This document shows positions 16,887 through 24,602 of a stretch of DNA of 64,000 bases, one piece after another; positions within the stretch are counted from its first letter, which is position 1, and every line of letters starts with the position of its first letter. The stretch lies in NCBI RefSeq assembly GCF_012349115.1, contig NZ_PQIG01000122.1, positions 1-64,000 on the forward strand, written 5' to 3'. A program made the position numbers and the translations under genes. This DNA is from Rhizobium ruizarguesonis (lineage in GTDB: Bacteria > Pseudomonadota > Alphaproteobacteria > Rhizobiales > Rhizobiaceae). The notes below the pieces were generated by a model, which was given only the letters and a program-made list of their open reading frames with translations, ran no database searches and was not told the origin of the DNA.

Positions 16887-17615
16887 ATGGGACAGGATCT
16901 GTCTGGAAAAGTCGCGGCCGTCACCGGAGCGGCGTCGGGTATCGGCCTTGAATGCGCCAAGGCTTTGCTTGTCGCGGGCGCTCGGGTCGTGCTGGTCGAC
17001 CGAAATGAAGACGCCTTGAAGGAAATCTGCTCGAAACTCGACGCAAACGCCATTCCCTTGGTCATTGATCTCACGGATCCGAAAAGCGTCGCACGGATGA
17101 TGCCTGAGATTCTGGAAAAAGCCGGCCAGCTCGATATCTTCCATGCCAATGCCGGCTCTTATATCGGCGGCGAAGTGCTGGGCGGAGATCCTGATGCCTG
17201 GGACCGGATGCTCAATCTGAACATCAATGCCGCCTTCCGCTCGGTGCATGCCGTTCTGCCGCATATGGTCGAGCGCAAGACCGGCGATATCATCCTGACG
17301 AGTTCCGTTGCCGGCATGATCCCGGTCGTCTGGGAGCCGATCTACACCGCCTCGAAACATGCGGTCCAGGCATTCGTCCATACGCTGAGGCGGCAGGTGG
17401 CCAAGCATGGCTTGCGCGTCGGCGCCGTCGCTCCAGGCCCCGTGGTCACCGCCCTTCTCAGCGACTGGCCGCAGGAGAAGCTGGATGAGGCGCTCGCCGC
17501 GGGCGGCCTGATGGAGGCGAACGAAGTGGCAGAAGCGGTCCTCTTCATGCTGACGCGCCCACGCAACATCACGATCCGCGATCTTGTCATTCTGCCGCAA
17601 AGCGCCGACATCTGA
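16887..17615 (+). CDS. Short-chain dehydrogenase, ribitol 2-dehydrogenase-like
   Basis: A 242-residue SDR with the NAD-binding TGAASGIG motif (about residues 14-21), HANAGSYIGG in place of NNAG, SSVAG, and the YTASK catalytic tetrad segment. The opening MGQDLSGKVAAVTGAASGIG resembles ribitol dehydrogenases, which oxidise ribitol to D-ribulose. It is preceded by AGAGGAAG and placed directly after the transporter, so it probably acts on the imported pentitol in the cytoplasm. Substrate assignment is inference. Confidence 0.85.
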   Translation: MGQDLSGKVAAVTGAASGIGLECAKALLVAGARVVLVDRNEDALKEICSKLDANAIPLVIDLTDPKSVARMMPEILEKAGQLDIFHANAGSYIGGEVLGGDPDAWDRMLNLNINAAFRSVHAVLPHMVERKTGDIILTSSVAGMIPVVWEPIYTASKHAVQAFVHTLRRQVAKHGLRVGAVAPGPVVTALLSDWPQEKLDEALAAGGLMEANEVAEAVLFMLTRPRNITIRDLVILPQSADI

Positions 17616-17670
17616 CGAAAGTGCGATCGCCTTCAACACTCGCGGAACGCCTACTCAAGAGGAGACGGCC

Positions 17671-18435
17671 ATGATCTTCGACAGATTTCGCCTGAACGGA
17701 CAGGTGGCACTGGTGACCGGCGGCACGCGCGGCATCGGGCTTGCCATCGCCGAGGCGCTCGGCGAGGCGGGCGCCAAAGTCATCATCACGGGCCGAACCC
17801 GCAATGCAGCGGCGGAAGACCGGCTCTCCAAGGCCGGCGTCGATTGCGATTTCGTTGCCGCCGACCTGATGAAGGAAAGTGCTGCCGACGAACTCGTCAC
17901 TGAGAGCCTCTCACGGGCGGGGCGGCTCGACATCCTCGTCAACAATGCCGGTATCGCCATTCATGGCGACAGCGGCGAGTTCTCCGATGCCATCTGGCGC
18001 GAGATCATGACCGTCAATGTCGACGCCGTCTTCCGCGCCTGCCGCGCCGCACTCGCACCCATGCGGCGCCAGGGCGGCGGCGTCATCCTCAATATCGGCT
18101 CGATGTCGGGGATCGTGTCCAACATTCCGCAGAACCAGGTCGCCTACAACACCTCCAAGGCGGCGGTCCACATGATGACGAAGAGCCTCGCCAGCGAGGT
18201 TGCCGCTGAAAACATCCGCGTCAACGCCATCGCCCCCGGCTATATCGAGACCGATCTGTCGCGCGGCGGCATCGACAATCCCGACTGGTTCCCGACCTGG
18301 CGCAGCATGACCCCGATGGGACGCGTCGGGCAGCCGGAGGAGGTGGCGGGTGCCGCCTTGTTCCTCTGTTCGGCAGCGGCAAGTTATGTCACCGGCGAAG
18401 TGCTGGTTATCGACGGCGGTTATACGACGCGCTGA
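17671..18435 (+). CDS. Short-chain dehydrogenase/reductase
   Basis: A 254-residue classical SDR starting behind AGAGGAGA. It has TGGTRGIG near residues 15-22, LVNNAGIA, IGSMSG, the catalytic YNTSK, and the C-terminal SYVTGEVLVIDGGYTTR typical of FabG-like and polyol dehydrogenases. As the last gene of the transport operon it may oxidise a second polyol or a stereoisomer of the first. The exact substrate cannot be read from sequence. Confidence 0.88.
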   Translation: MIFDRFRLNGQVALVTGGTRGIGLAIAEALGEAGAKVIITGRTRNAAAEDRLSKAGVDCDFVAADLMKESAADELVTESLSRAGRLDILVNNAGIAIHGDSGEFSDAIWREIMTVNVDAVFRACRAALAPMRRQGGGVILNIGSMSGIVSNIPQNQVAYNTSKAAVHMMTKSLASEVAAENIRVNAIAPGYIETDLSRGGIDNPDWFPTWRSMTPMGRVGQPEEVAGAALFLCSAAASYVTGEVLVIDGGYTTR

Positions 18436-18617
18436 AACGCGAAGACGGGATTCGGGGAGGGTGGCTCGCAGCCGCTTGGTTGGGGGCGAGTTTCTCCTCT
18501 GCCATCCTGCCGATTGTCCTCTGCGCGCGATGTTCTGAATGATTGCTACACAGACGCCGACACTTCGCGGGTATCGGGGCGTTATCGTCTCACACTCGCG
18601 CAGAGCACATGCTCAGG

Positions 18618-19058
18618 CTAGAACAGGGTGTCGTCCGAAAACCGCTCACACTTTTCGGCATCATGCTCTAGGCAATCGAGCATCCACTGGACACCAAAGC
18701 GATCCGTGAGCTTGCCGTAATAGCTTCCCCATGGCTGGACGGCGAGTGGTGTCGTGATCTTGCCGCCCTCGGCCAGCCGTGCGAAGAGGCTGTCGGTACT
18801 GTCGCGGTCGTCCATGATCAGCATGTGGGCGGAGCCTCGCATCGGCTCGGCATCATGATTGTCCGAAGCGAAGAAAAGAACATCGGGTCCTTCGAAGCGG
18901 GCATGCATCACCTTGCCCCGCATGGCGTCGGTGGCAACGGGCATCCCGTCTGCGCCGTGGCGCTTCAATTGCGTGATCTGGCCAAGCCCGCATTCGGTGT
19001 AGAAAGCAAGCGCCTCTTCGCAACCGGTGGAAAAGAACAGATAGTTGGCAAGCTGCAT
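18618..19058 (-). CDS. PhnB-like VOC-superfamily protein
   Basis: A 146-residue protein of the glyoxalase/bleomycin-resistance fold, PhnB-like branch: NYLFFSTGCEEALAFYTECG, MHARFEGPDVLFFASD, and VQPWGSYYGKLTDRFGVQWML. Many such proteins are uncharacterised. The last residues, about 130-144 (LEHDAEKCERFSDDT), are encoded by a 43-bp rhizobial intergenic repeat that also occurs at 58333-58375, so the natural C-terminus has been altered or extended by that element. Confidence 0.85.
   Translation of the reverse strand: MQLANYLFFSTGCEEALAFYTECGLGQITQLKRHGADGMPVATDAMRGKVMHARFEGPDVLFFASDNHDAEPMRGSAHMLIMDDRDSTDSLFARLAEGGKITTPLAVQPWGSYYGKLTDRFGVQWMLDCLEHDAEKCERFSDDTLF
18629..18671. repeat. 43-bp rhizobial intergenic repeat, copy 1
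   Basis: Identical over 43 bases to 58333-58375 (TGTCGTCCGAAAACCGCTCA...CATCATGCTCTAG). The inner part can fold on itself (CCGAAAA and TTTTCGG). It resembles the RIME-type mosaic repeats scattered through Rhizobium genomes. This copy lies inside the 3' end of the PhnB-like gene. Confidence 0.8.
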
Positions 19059-19153
19059 GGCTTGGCTCCGTCAAGTCGCCGGACCGTGAGGTCTTGGTGT
19101 CGCCGGCCCGGCGTTGCATCAAGTCTGAGATTTCCGAGCGTACGCCGCGATCG

Positions 19154-19582
19154 TTACGAGGCGGCAACCGCACCCCGGATGGCGCCGACGAGATCGGCAT
19201 TGTTATAGCTGCGGCCGGCGATACCCCAGGCCCCTTCAGGCGCGTAGACGATGTTCGACCATATATGTTCGCGCTTGAGCCGGCCTTCGGCGGCCTGTTC
19301 GATCACATCGGCCGCTTTTTCGAAGAAGCACTGTTTTGCTTCAGCGCTCACCAGCGCCATCTCAGGCAGCTTGAGCTCGACGAAGGCTGCATCGATCGGC
19401 TCTCCCCCGGCAAGCACATGCTCCCGCGGCAGCACGTTGATCGTACCGATAATATTGGCTGTCATGAAGTCATTGCCGGTCAAGCCGGCGGCATCGAGCA
19501 CTGCCTCCGTCAATCCGGCAAAGGCTTGGGCCTGAGCCCGTTGCGAAAGCAGGCCTTCAGGCACGGTGAGTGTGATAGGCAT
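19154..19582 (-). CDS. Tautomerase-family protein
   Basis: A 142-residue protein beginning Met-Pro (PITLTVPEGLLSQ), the catalytic N-terminal proline of the 4-oxalocrotonate tautomerase/MIF superfamily once the methionine is removed. Its length suggests a fused or MIF-like form. Segments such as VLPREHVLAGGEPIDAAFVE and the C-terminal HIWSNIVYAPEGAWGIAG fit that family. It is preceded by AGGGAG and divergent from a TetR gene whose operator-like palindromes fill the shared promoter region, so it is probably repressed by that regulator. Confidence 0.8.
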   Translation of the reverse strand: MPITLTVPEGLLSQRAQAQAFAGLTEAVLDAAGLTGNDFMTANIIGTINVLPREHVLAGGEPIDAAFVELKLPEMALVSAEAKQCFFEKAADVIEQAAEGRLKREHIWSNIVYAPEGAWGIAGRSYNNADLVGAIRGAVAAS

Positions 19583-19625
19583 CGTATATCTCCCTGTTTG
19601 AACCGTGACCGCTTCTGATATATAC

Positions 19626-19689
19626 CGATCACTCTTTATGCATACACATCGATCACTCTCTTAGCAAGACATAAAGAGCGATCGCTCTT
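19626..19689. promoter_or_regulatory. Operator-like palindromes between tautomerase and tetR
   Basis: A perfect 16-bp palindrome AAGAGCGATCGCTCTT lies at 19674-19689, just upstream of tetR. A related GATCACTCTTTA at about 19627-19638 is nearly the reverse complement of TAAAGAGCGATC at 19672-19683. Another GATCACTCT lies at about 19651. This is the layout of a self-regulating TetR repressor controlling a divergent pair. Confidence 0.7.
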
Positions 19690-19702
19690 AAAAGGGACAT
19701 AC

Positions 19703-20302
19703 ATGCGATACAGTGCCGAACATAAGCAGGAGACCCGAACGCGCGTCATTGCCGCGGCTGGACGGGTTTTCAGACAGGAAGGCTATGGCGGCGCAGGCAT
19801 CGATGCATTGACCAAGGCGGCAGGCGTGACCAACGGTGCCTTCTACGGACATTTCAAGTCCAAGGGCGAAGCCTTTCGCACCGCCGTGCTGGCGGGCCTC
19901 GAAGAGCTGCGGCAAGGAATTGCGGCGCTAAAGGCCAGTCAACCGAAAGACTGGCTGACGACATTCGTCGGTTACTATCTTAGCTATAAAAGAACCTGCG
20001 ATCTGGGCGAGAGCTGCGCTCTGCCGAGCCTTTCCCCCGACGTCATGCGCGCAGACGATGAAACACGAAGCGCCTATACAGCAGAACTCAAACGTCTCAT
20101 CGAGGAAGTTGCGGTCGGCTTGCCGGAGGGTGAGATATCCGGTCAATCCAAAAGGCGCCGGGAAGATCAGGCGATCTTGCTGCTCGCCATGCTCAGTGGC
20201 GGTGTGACCCTCGCCCGCGCTGCTTCCGACCCGGCGTTGTCCAAACGCATTGCAGATGTCATCGCGCAGGCTGCGCTGACGGCGATAGAGCCTGGAAACT
20301 GA
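19703..20302 (+). CDS. TetR-family transcriptional regulator
   Basis: A 199-residue regulator. The N-terminal helix-turn-helix (about residues 10-55) reads TRTRVIAAAGRVFRQEGYGG, IDALTKAAGVTNGAFYGHF and KSKGEAF. The ligand-binding domain contains CDLGESCALPSLSPDVMR, typical of the branch that senses small electrophiles or oxidants. It likely represses itself and the tautomerase gene. Confidence 0.9.
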   Translation: MRYSAEHKQETRTRVIAAAGRVFRQEGYGGAGIDALTKAAGVTNGAFYGHFKSKGEAFRTAVLAGLEELRQGIAALKASQPKDWLTTFVGYYLSYKRTCDLGESCALPSLSPDVMRADDETRSAYTAELKRLIEEVAVGLPEGEISGQSKRRREDQAILLLAMLSGGVTLARAASDPALSKRIADVIAQAALTAIEPGN

Positions 20303-20376
20303 TCCACTCGCTTGAAGACATTGCCTTGCTCAGGGGATCGTCTTTCGGCGCGGTGCTCCCATCAGTCTCTGGAACG

Positions 20377-21060
20377 TCAGCTCGGTCCCGGGATGGTGAT
20401 TTCGAACTCGGCACCGGCGCCGGTCGTCGGCAGCAGGCGGATCGTACCGCCATGGGAGCTCAGCATGGCGCGGACGATACCGAGGCCCATGCCGGTACCG
20501 CCCTGCTCGCGGCGGGTTGAGAAGAACGGCTGAAAGATGCGTTGGCGATTTGCCTCGGAAATACCGGTGCCGTCGTCACAGACGAGAATGACGGCTGTTC
20601 GGGCGTCGGCCGATACTCTGAGTTCCAACAGCGTGGCGCCGTGCTGAAGGGCGTTTTCGGCAAGGTTGGCAAAGGCGATACCGGCGGCCTCGGGAGGAAG
20701 AGCAATCGATATGTCCGTATCCCCTCGGCTGGAAATATTGAGGGCGGGAAATCTTTCGCGCAGTGAGGATATGGTGTCGGCGACGCTGCTGCTGCCCTCG
20801 GCCACCGACGATTCCGCTTGTGCAAGGTCCCTCAGCCGCTGCAGCAATGCATCGAGCCGGACGGCGTCGGCGACGATGTTGTCGAGAAAGTGCAAACGCT
20901 CAGCCTTCGTCATCGGCCTTTCCACGTCATCGTCGCGTAAAAGCTCTGCGGCTCCCCGGATGGCCGTCAGCGGCGATTTCAGCTCGTGGGAGACATGGGC
21001 GGCAAAGGAACTGATATATTCGGTGCGATCGACCAGTTTTCCGGCGAGATCGAGGAAGCG
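20377..21060 (-). pseudogene. 5'-truncated sensor histidine kinase
   Basis: The reading frame from 21060 downward gives RFLDLAGKLVDRTEYISSF, then the phosphoacceptor box HVSHELKSPLTAIRGAAELL, then the ATPase domain with NLAENALQHGA (N box), DDGTGISEANRQRIF (G1) and GGTGMGLGIVRAML (G2). The whole sensory and membrane N-terminus is missing. A stop codon sits directly upstream of residue R in frame, and at 21061 the sequence turns AT-rich and unrelated. The kinase core is intact, but there is no natural start (ATG codons occur only inside). The gene was probably broken by insertion of the next element. Confidence 0.8.
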
Positions 21061-21164
21061 TCAAATGCTACCTTATTGCGCTTATATATCGGGATTACAC
21101 TATTTCCGATTACTATAATTTCAATTACTATAAAATCAATTATGTTAATTGAAGGGCGCTTCAT
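21061..21164. other. AT-rich junction and promoter region of the ATPase-nuclease gene
   Basis: About 100 bases far richer in A and T than their surroundings, with direct repeats (ATTACTATAATTTCAATTACTATAA is two copies of an ATTACTATAA-like unit). The junction at 21060/21061 cuts a histidine kinase codon by codon. The region probably supplies the promoter of the ATPase gene and marks the left edge of acquired DNA. Confidence 0.55.
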
Positions 21165-22571
21165 ATGAAGTTTCTAGGCAGGGGTCGTGAGCTGGCGCGG
21201 TTCAAAGAGGAGCTGGATGCCGCGCGTCCATCACTTGTCATTCTCTACGGTCGGCGGCGTGTCGGCAAATCCAGGTTTCTTCGCGAATTGGGCAAAAGCC
21301 GAAAGGAGATTTACTTCCAGGCCACACGCGTCTCCTCTCTTTTGAACCTCGAGCAGTTCAAGATCGAAGTCGCAAACGTTTTAGGTGCACTGCCAGTGCT
21401 TGAATCGTTGCCGAGCTGGGAAGGTGTCTTCTACTACATTGCCGAGCACACGCGGAACAATCCGGGCCTGCTGATCACCATCGACGAGTTTCCATATCTG
21501 CTTGACGGCGACCCGGCGCTGCCTTCGATCCTGCAGAAATTCTGGGATTCTGGCGCACCTGCGGATGGCGGTCTGAAGCTCATTCTCTGCGGGTCATCCA
21601 TATCCCAGATGCAGGATCTGTTGGCGGAAAGGAATCCACTGTACGGACGACAGACACTGTCCTTGGATATGAAACAGCTCCCCCTCACGGATGTGGCGCG
21701 CTTTTTCCCGAAATACGACGCCGAAGCGATCATCAGCACTTACGCCATATTCGGGGGAATACCGCATTATCTTCAACTCTGTAACCCGGACGTTCCGTTG
21801 AAGGACAACGTGGTCAAGTTGCTGCTGACCGAGACTGGAACTCTTGTCGACGAGCCGAACACGCTTCTCCAGACTGAACTTCACGAGCCTGGCTTCTACT
21901 CCAGCGTCCTCGCGGCGATCGCCGACGGTTGCAACACGACGTCGGAGATCGCGAGCCGACTGGGCGTAAAGGTAGAGAAAATTACACCGTACGCCGCGAA
22001 GCTGGTGGCGCTCCACCTGATATCGAATACGAAGTCGTTGGATGTGGATGAGAAGGTGAGAAATCGTAGGTTTCGGCTCGACGACAGCCTGATCTCATTC
22101 TGGCATCGGTTTGTACGGCCCAGCCTGACCGCGATCAGCGGTGGCTTTGGAGAGGAGGTATACAGACACGTGGTGGCGCCGGGCTTCTCGGAATACATGG
22201 GTATTGCCTTCGAAGCTATCGCGCTCGAGTACGCCAGGATTCATATCCAGGAAAAACTCGGCCTTCCTGCAAAGGAACTGGGCCAGATATGGGGACATTC
22301 GGACTTCGATATCGACGTTGCGGGAAGACTCCTGAATGGCGAATATTTCTACGGCGAGTGCAAATGGACAAACGCCGATATCGACATGGGGCATCTAAGA
22401 CAGCTACGTGAAAGATCCGAGAGAACGAGATACGGCAGAGGAACGGCCGGAAAGCATTTCTTGCTCTTCAGCAAGGCAGGATTTTCGACCGACCTAATCG
22501 ATTTCGCAAAAGATGAAACACGGCGGGTTCACCTACTGACGCCTAACGATCTCGTTAGAACTAACCAGTAA
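21165..22571 (+). CDS. Archaeal-type ATPase with C-terminal nuclease-like domain
   Basis: A 468-residue protein. Residues about 1-200 form an AAA+/STAND-like P-loop ATPase: FLGRGRELARF, Walker A YGRRRVGKS (about 29-37), Walker B-like GLLITIDEFPYLL, and LILCGSSISQMQDLL as sensor region. A winged-helix part follows (TTSEIASRLGVKVEKITPYA). The C-terminal DUF234-like domain (about 310-468) has SDFDIDVAGR...YFYGECKW, matching the D...ExK core of PD-(D/E)XK nucleases. The family is widespread and usually of unknown role; mobile-element or defence functions have been proposed. It sits in an AT-rich insertion that disrupts a kinase gene. Confidence 0.85.
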   Translation: MKFLGRGRELARFKEELDAARPSLVILYGRRRVGKSRFLRELGKSRKEIYFQATRVSSLLNLEQFKIEVANVLGALPVLESLPSWEGVFYYIAEHTRNNPGLLITIDEFPYLLDGDPALPSILQKFWDSGAPADGGLKLILCGSSISQMQDLLAERNPLYGRQTLSLDMKQLPLTDVARFFPKYDAEAIISTYAIFGGIPHYLQLCNPDVPLKDNVVKLLLTETGTLVDEPNTLLQTELHEPGFYSSVLAAIADGCNTTSEIASRLGVKVEKITPYAAKLVALHLISNTKSLDVDEKVRNRRFRLDDSLISFWHRFVRPSLTAISGGFGEEVYRHVVAPGFSEYMGIAFEAIALEYARIHIQEKLGLPAKELGQIWGHSDFDIDVAGRLLNGEYFYGECKWTNADIDMGHLRQLRERSERTRYGRGTAGKHFLLFSKAGFSTDLIDFAKDETRRVHLLTPNDLVRTNQ

Positions 22572-23030
22572 GCCTGCCTGTTGGGGGTGGCGATGCCTAC
22601 GGTAGGCCGACGTATCGGACACCCCCAATTTCCCAAAGACGCTGCATATTTCCCGACATCCTCGGCAAGCCGCAAGGGAATGACGAGCGCGAAACGGGAA
22701 AACGCCAAAGGCAGGCCGGTGAGGCTGCGAGGCATGAGCTTGCCGCTGACGAGAGCCACCGACATCAGGGCTGTGAGGACCGAGACCTCCTCGGAAGGAG
22801 CCCTCTGCGGCCGGCACGTCTCTTTCAGCCACCATCCGTCATTGCGGAGGCGGTCCGGCACAGCGGACGGTGTGATGCGGGGCGGGATGTCGTTCTTGCT
22901 CATGGCATAGAGATGCCCGACCGGATTGCAGATTTTGTGCAGGGAGTGAGGAGCAATTCAGGAAAATTGCCGGCTGCGGGATCATCGAGAAATTCGACAA
23001 ATCATATCGAGTGCGAAGATAGCCGGTAGT
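22572..23030. other. Region between ATPase-nuclease and luxR genes
   Basis: No gene is convincing. A minus-strand frame from the ATG at 22903 reads MSKNDIPPRITPSAVPDRL, then LTALMSVALVSGKLMPRSL. It runs through the convergent end of the ATPase gene and could be the start of an interrupted gene, but I recognise no family and its tail is clearly not protein-like. The right edge of the acquired segment probably lies within about 22570-22640. Confidence 0.35.
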
Positions 23031-24218
23031 TTACGGCGCTCGCGGCGAGCTTCTCCCGTGCGAGCCTGTCGACGTCGGCGCTCTTTTTTCGGCAATCGGG
23101 ATCGAGGCAATCAGCCTGGCGAGCGCTGCCTGAGATCGCACGCCGGCCTTGCCGAAGCATCGGCCGGCATGTGTCTTCACCGTGTTGGAGGAAATCCCGA
23201 GAGCGAGGGCAATCTCAGGCAGGTTCATTCCGCTGCCGATCAGTGCGGCGACCCGGGTTTCGGCGTCGGTCAGGCCGAAGATGTGTTGCAGTTGTTGCGC
23301 TTGCCGCCGCGTCTTTGCTTCCGGATCAACGATATGAATGAGGACGCGTGCTCCGCTGTCGGTCGCATCCCACGTGGAAATCGCCGTGGGCGCAAGCGGC
23401 GTGATCATCATCAGATAGGGCGGCAAGCCCGATGGCCGGGAGATCGCCAATGCGCCTTCGAAAGGCGTGTCTTCGCCATGGGCTATCAGCAAAGCCTGGC
23501 GGATGGCGTTTGCCAGGCGCGTAGCCGTTTCGGAAATATGGGCGGCAAGCGTGGGTCTCTCCGACCGGCTGAGGAAAATGCCGTCGGCCTGCCTGAGCAG
23601 CGTCTCGGCTGCCGCATTCAGGAGGAGGACTGCGCCTCGCCCGTCGATCAGCACGGCGGCATCCGGTATCGCATCGATCAATCGTTGCGGCAGTTCGGGC
23701 GCACGATTGATCTTGTTTATCTGAAAGGAAAGGTCGATGGCGCGTGCCATATGCGGGCTCAGCAGCTTCAGGCGTGCCGCCGCCTCGGCGGCGTGCTCGT
23801 CCTGTTGACGAGACAGAAACAGCGCCACTCCGCCAATGCCTCCGCGCTCGTGCAGGCTGGCATGCGGCAGGAAGAGTTGATTGAAGATGTTCTGCGGCTC
23901 GCAGATATCGGCATAAAATGCGGAATGCCGCACGGCCTCCGCATCGATCAGGCTGTTGCCGATCGCAATCTCGCCCGGTCTTACCTTCTCGAATGCGCGG
24001 GCATAGGGGTTGCCCGTGTAATTCTGAAGATAGAGCGTGTTCAAGTCTTCACGCATGCGACCGGGGATCAGAAAGCTGCCACGGCCACCCGGCGCCTGAT
24101 AGACAATATTTCCGGCGACGGCGCCGACATAATCGACGATCGAGCACAGGGTGTCCGGCCATTGCTCGGAATGGACTGCGGCCTGATAGACAGCATCAAT
24201 GATGTCGACATGATCCAT
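23031..24218 (-). CDS. LuxR-family transcriptional regulator
   Basis: A 395-residue regulator starting at the ATG at 24218. The C-terminal helix-turn-helix (about residues 320-380) has FGLTDAETRVAALIGSGMNL and EIALALGISSNTVKTHAGRCF, the LuxR/GerE signature. The long N-terminal part contains a PAS-like stretch (AIPDAAVLIDGRGAVLLLN), suggesting ligand or redox sensing. Rhizobia carry many such orphan regulators. It is divergent from the transketolase gene but has no obvious link to it. Confidence 0.88.
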   Translation of the reverse strand: MDHVDIIDAVYQAAVHSEQWPDTLCSIVDYVGAVAGNIVYQAPGGRGSFLIPGRMREDLNTLYLQNYTGNPYARAFEKVRPGEIAIGNSLIDAEAVRHSAFYADICEPQNIFNQLFLPHASLHERGGIGGVALFLSRQQDEHAAEAAARLKLLSPHMARAIDLSFQINKINRAPELPQRLIDAIPDAAVLIDGRGAVLLLNAAAETLLRQADGIFLSRSERPTLAAHISETATRLANAIRQALLIAHGEDTPFEGALAISRPSGLPPYLMMITPLAPTAISTWDATDSGARVLIHIVDPEAKTRRQAQQLQHIFGLTDAETRVAALIGSGMNLPEIALALGISSNTVKTHAGRCFGKAGVRSQAALARLIASIPIAEKRAPTSTGSHGRSSPRAP

Positions 24219-24602
24219 ATCAGCGCCTCTCGTTTTCACGATGATGGTTTCGCCAATTGCGGCGAATGCTTTATTTCGATCACTGCATAAATGTCTAAGG
24301 GGAGGCGAGGCAGCGAGCGTCACCCGATCAGGTGACGTCGTGTGCGCGCTCCGCCCTGCACTGTAAGGGTTTTTTCAACCAGACGCACTCCCTTGGCAGA
24401 ACAGGATAATGGCAGCGCCGCGTGATCAGGTCCCGGAAAGCGGTCCTTCCTGGCGCGGATGCTATCCACAACTGAAAACTCCGCACTAGGTTAACTGGAC
24501 CCGTCAAATTCGCTGTGGCGAGCTCTCACGATCACGGTGAACGAGATAGCGAGGCAGACGGTCTCTGCCTTCATAATCCAGGTACTCCAAGGAGTTTCTC
24601 CA

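Noticed and set aside
22620..22903. Minus-strand frame MSKNDIPPRITPSAVPDRL as the lost N-terminus of the histidine kinase
   Set aside because: It has no signal peptide, sensor or HAMP-like region and does not join the kinase fragment in a sensible way, so it was not called as a gene.
23058..24290. 410-codon plus-strand open frame opposite the LuxR gene
   Set aside because: The LuxR helix-turn-helix lies on the minus strand; the plus frame shows no motif or ribosome site.
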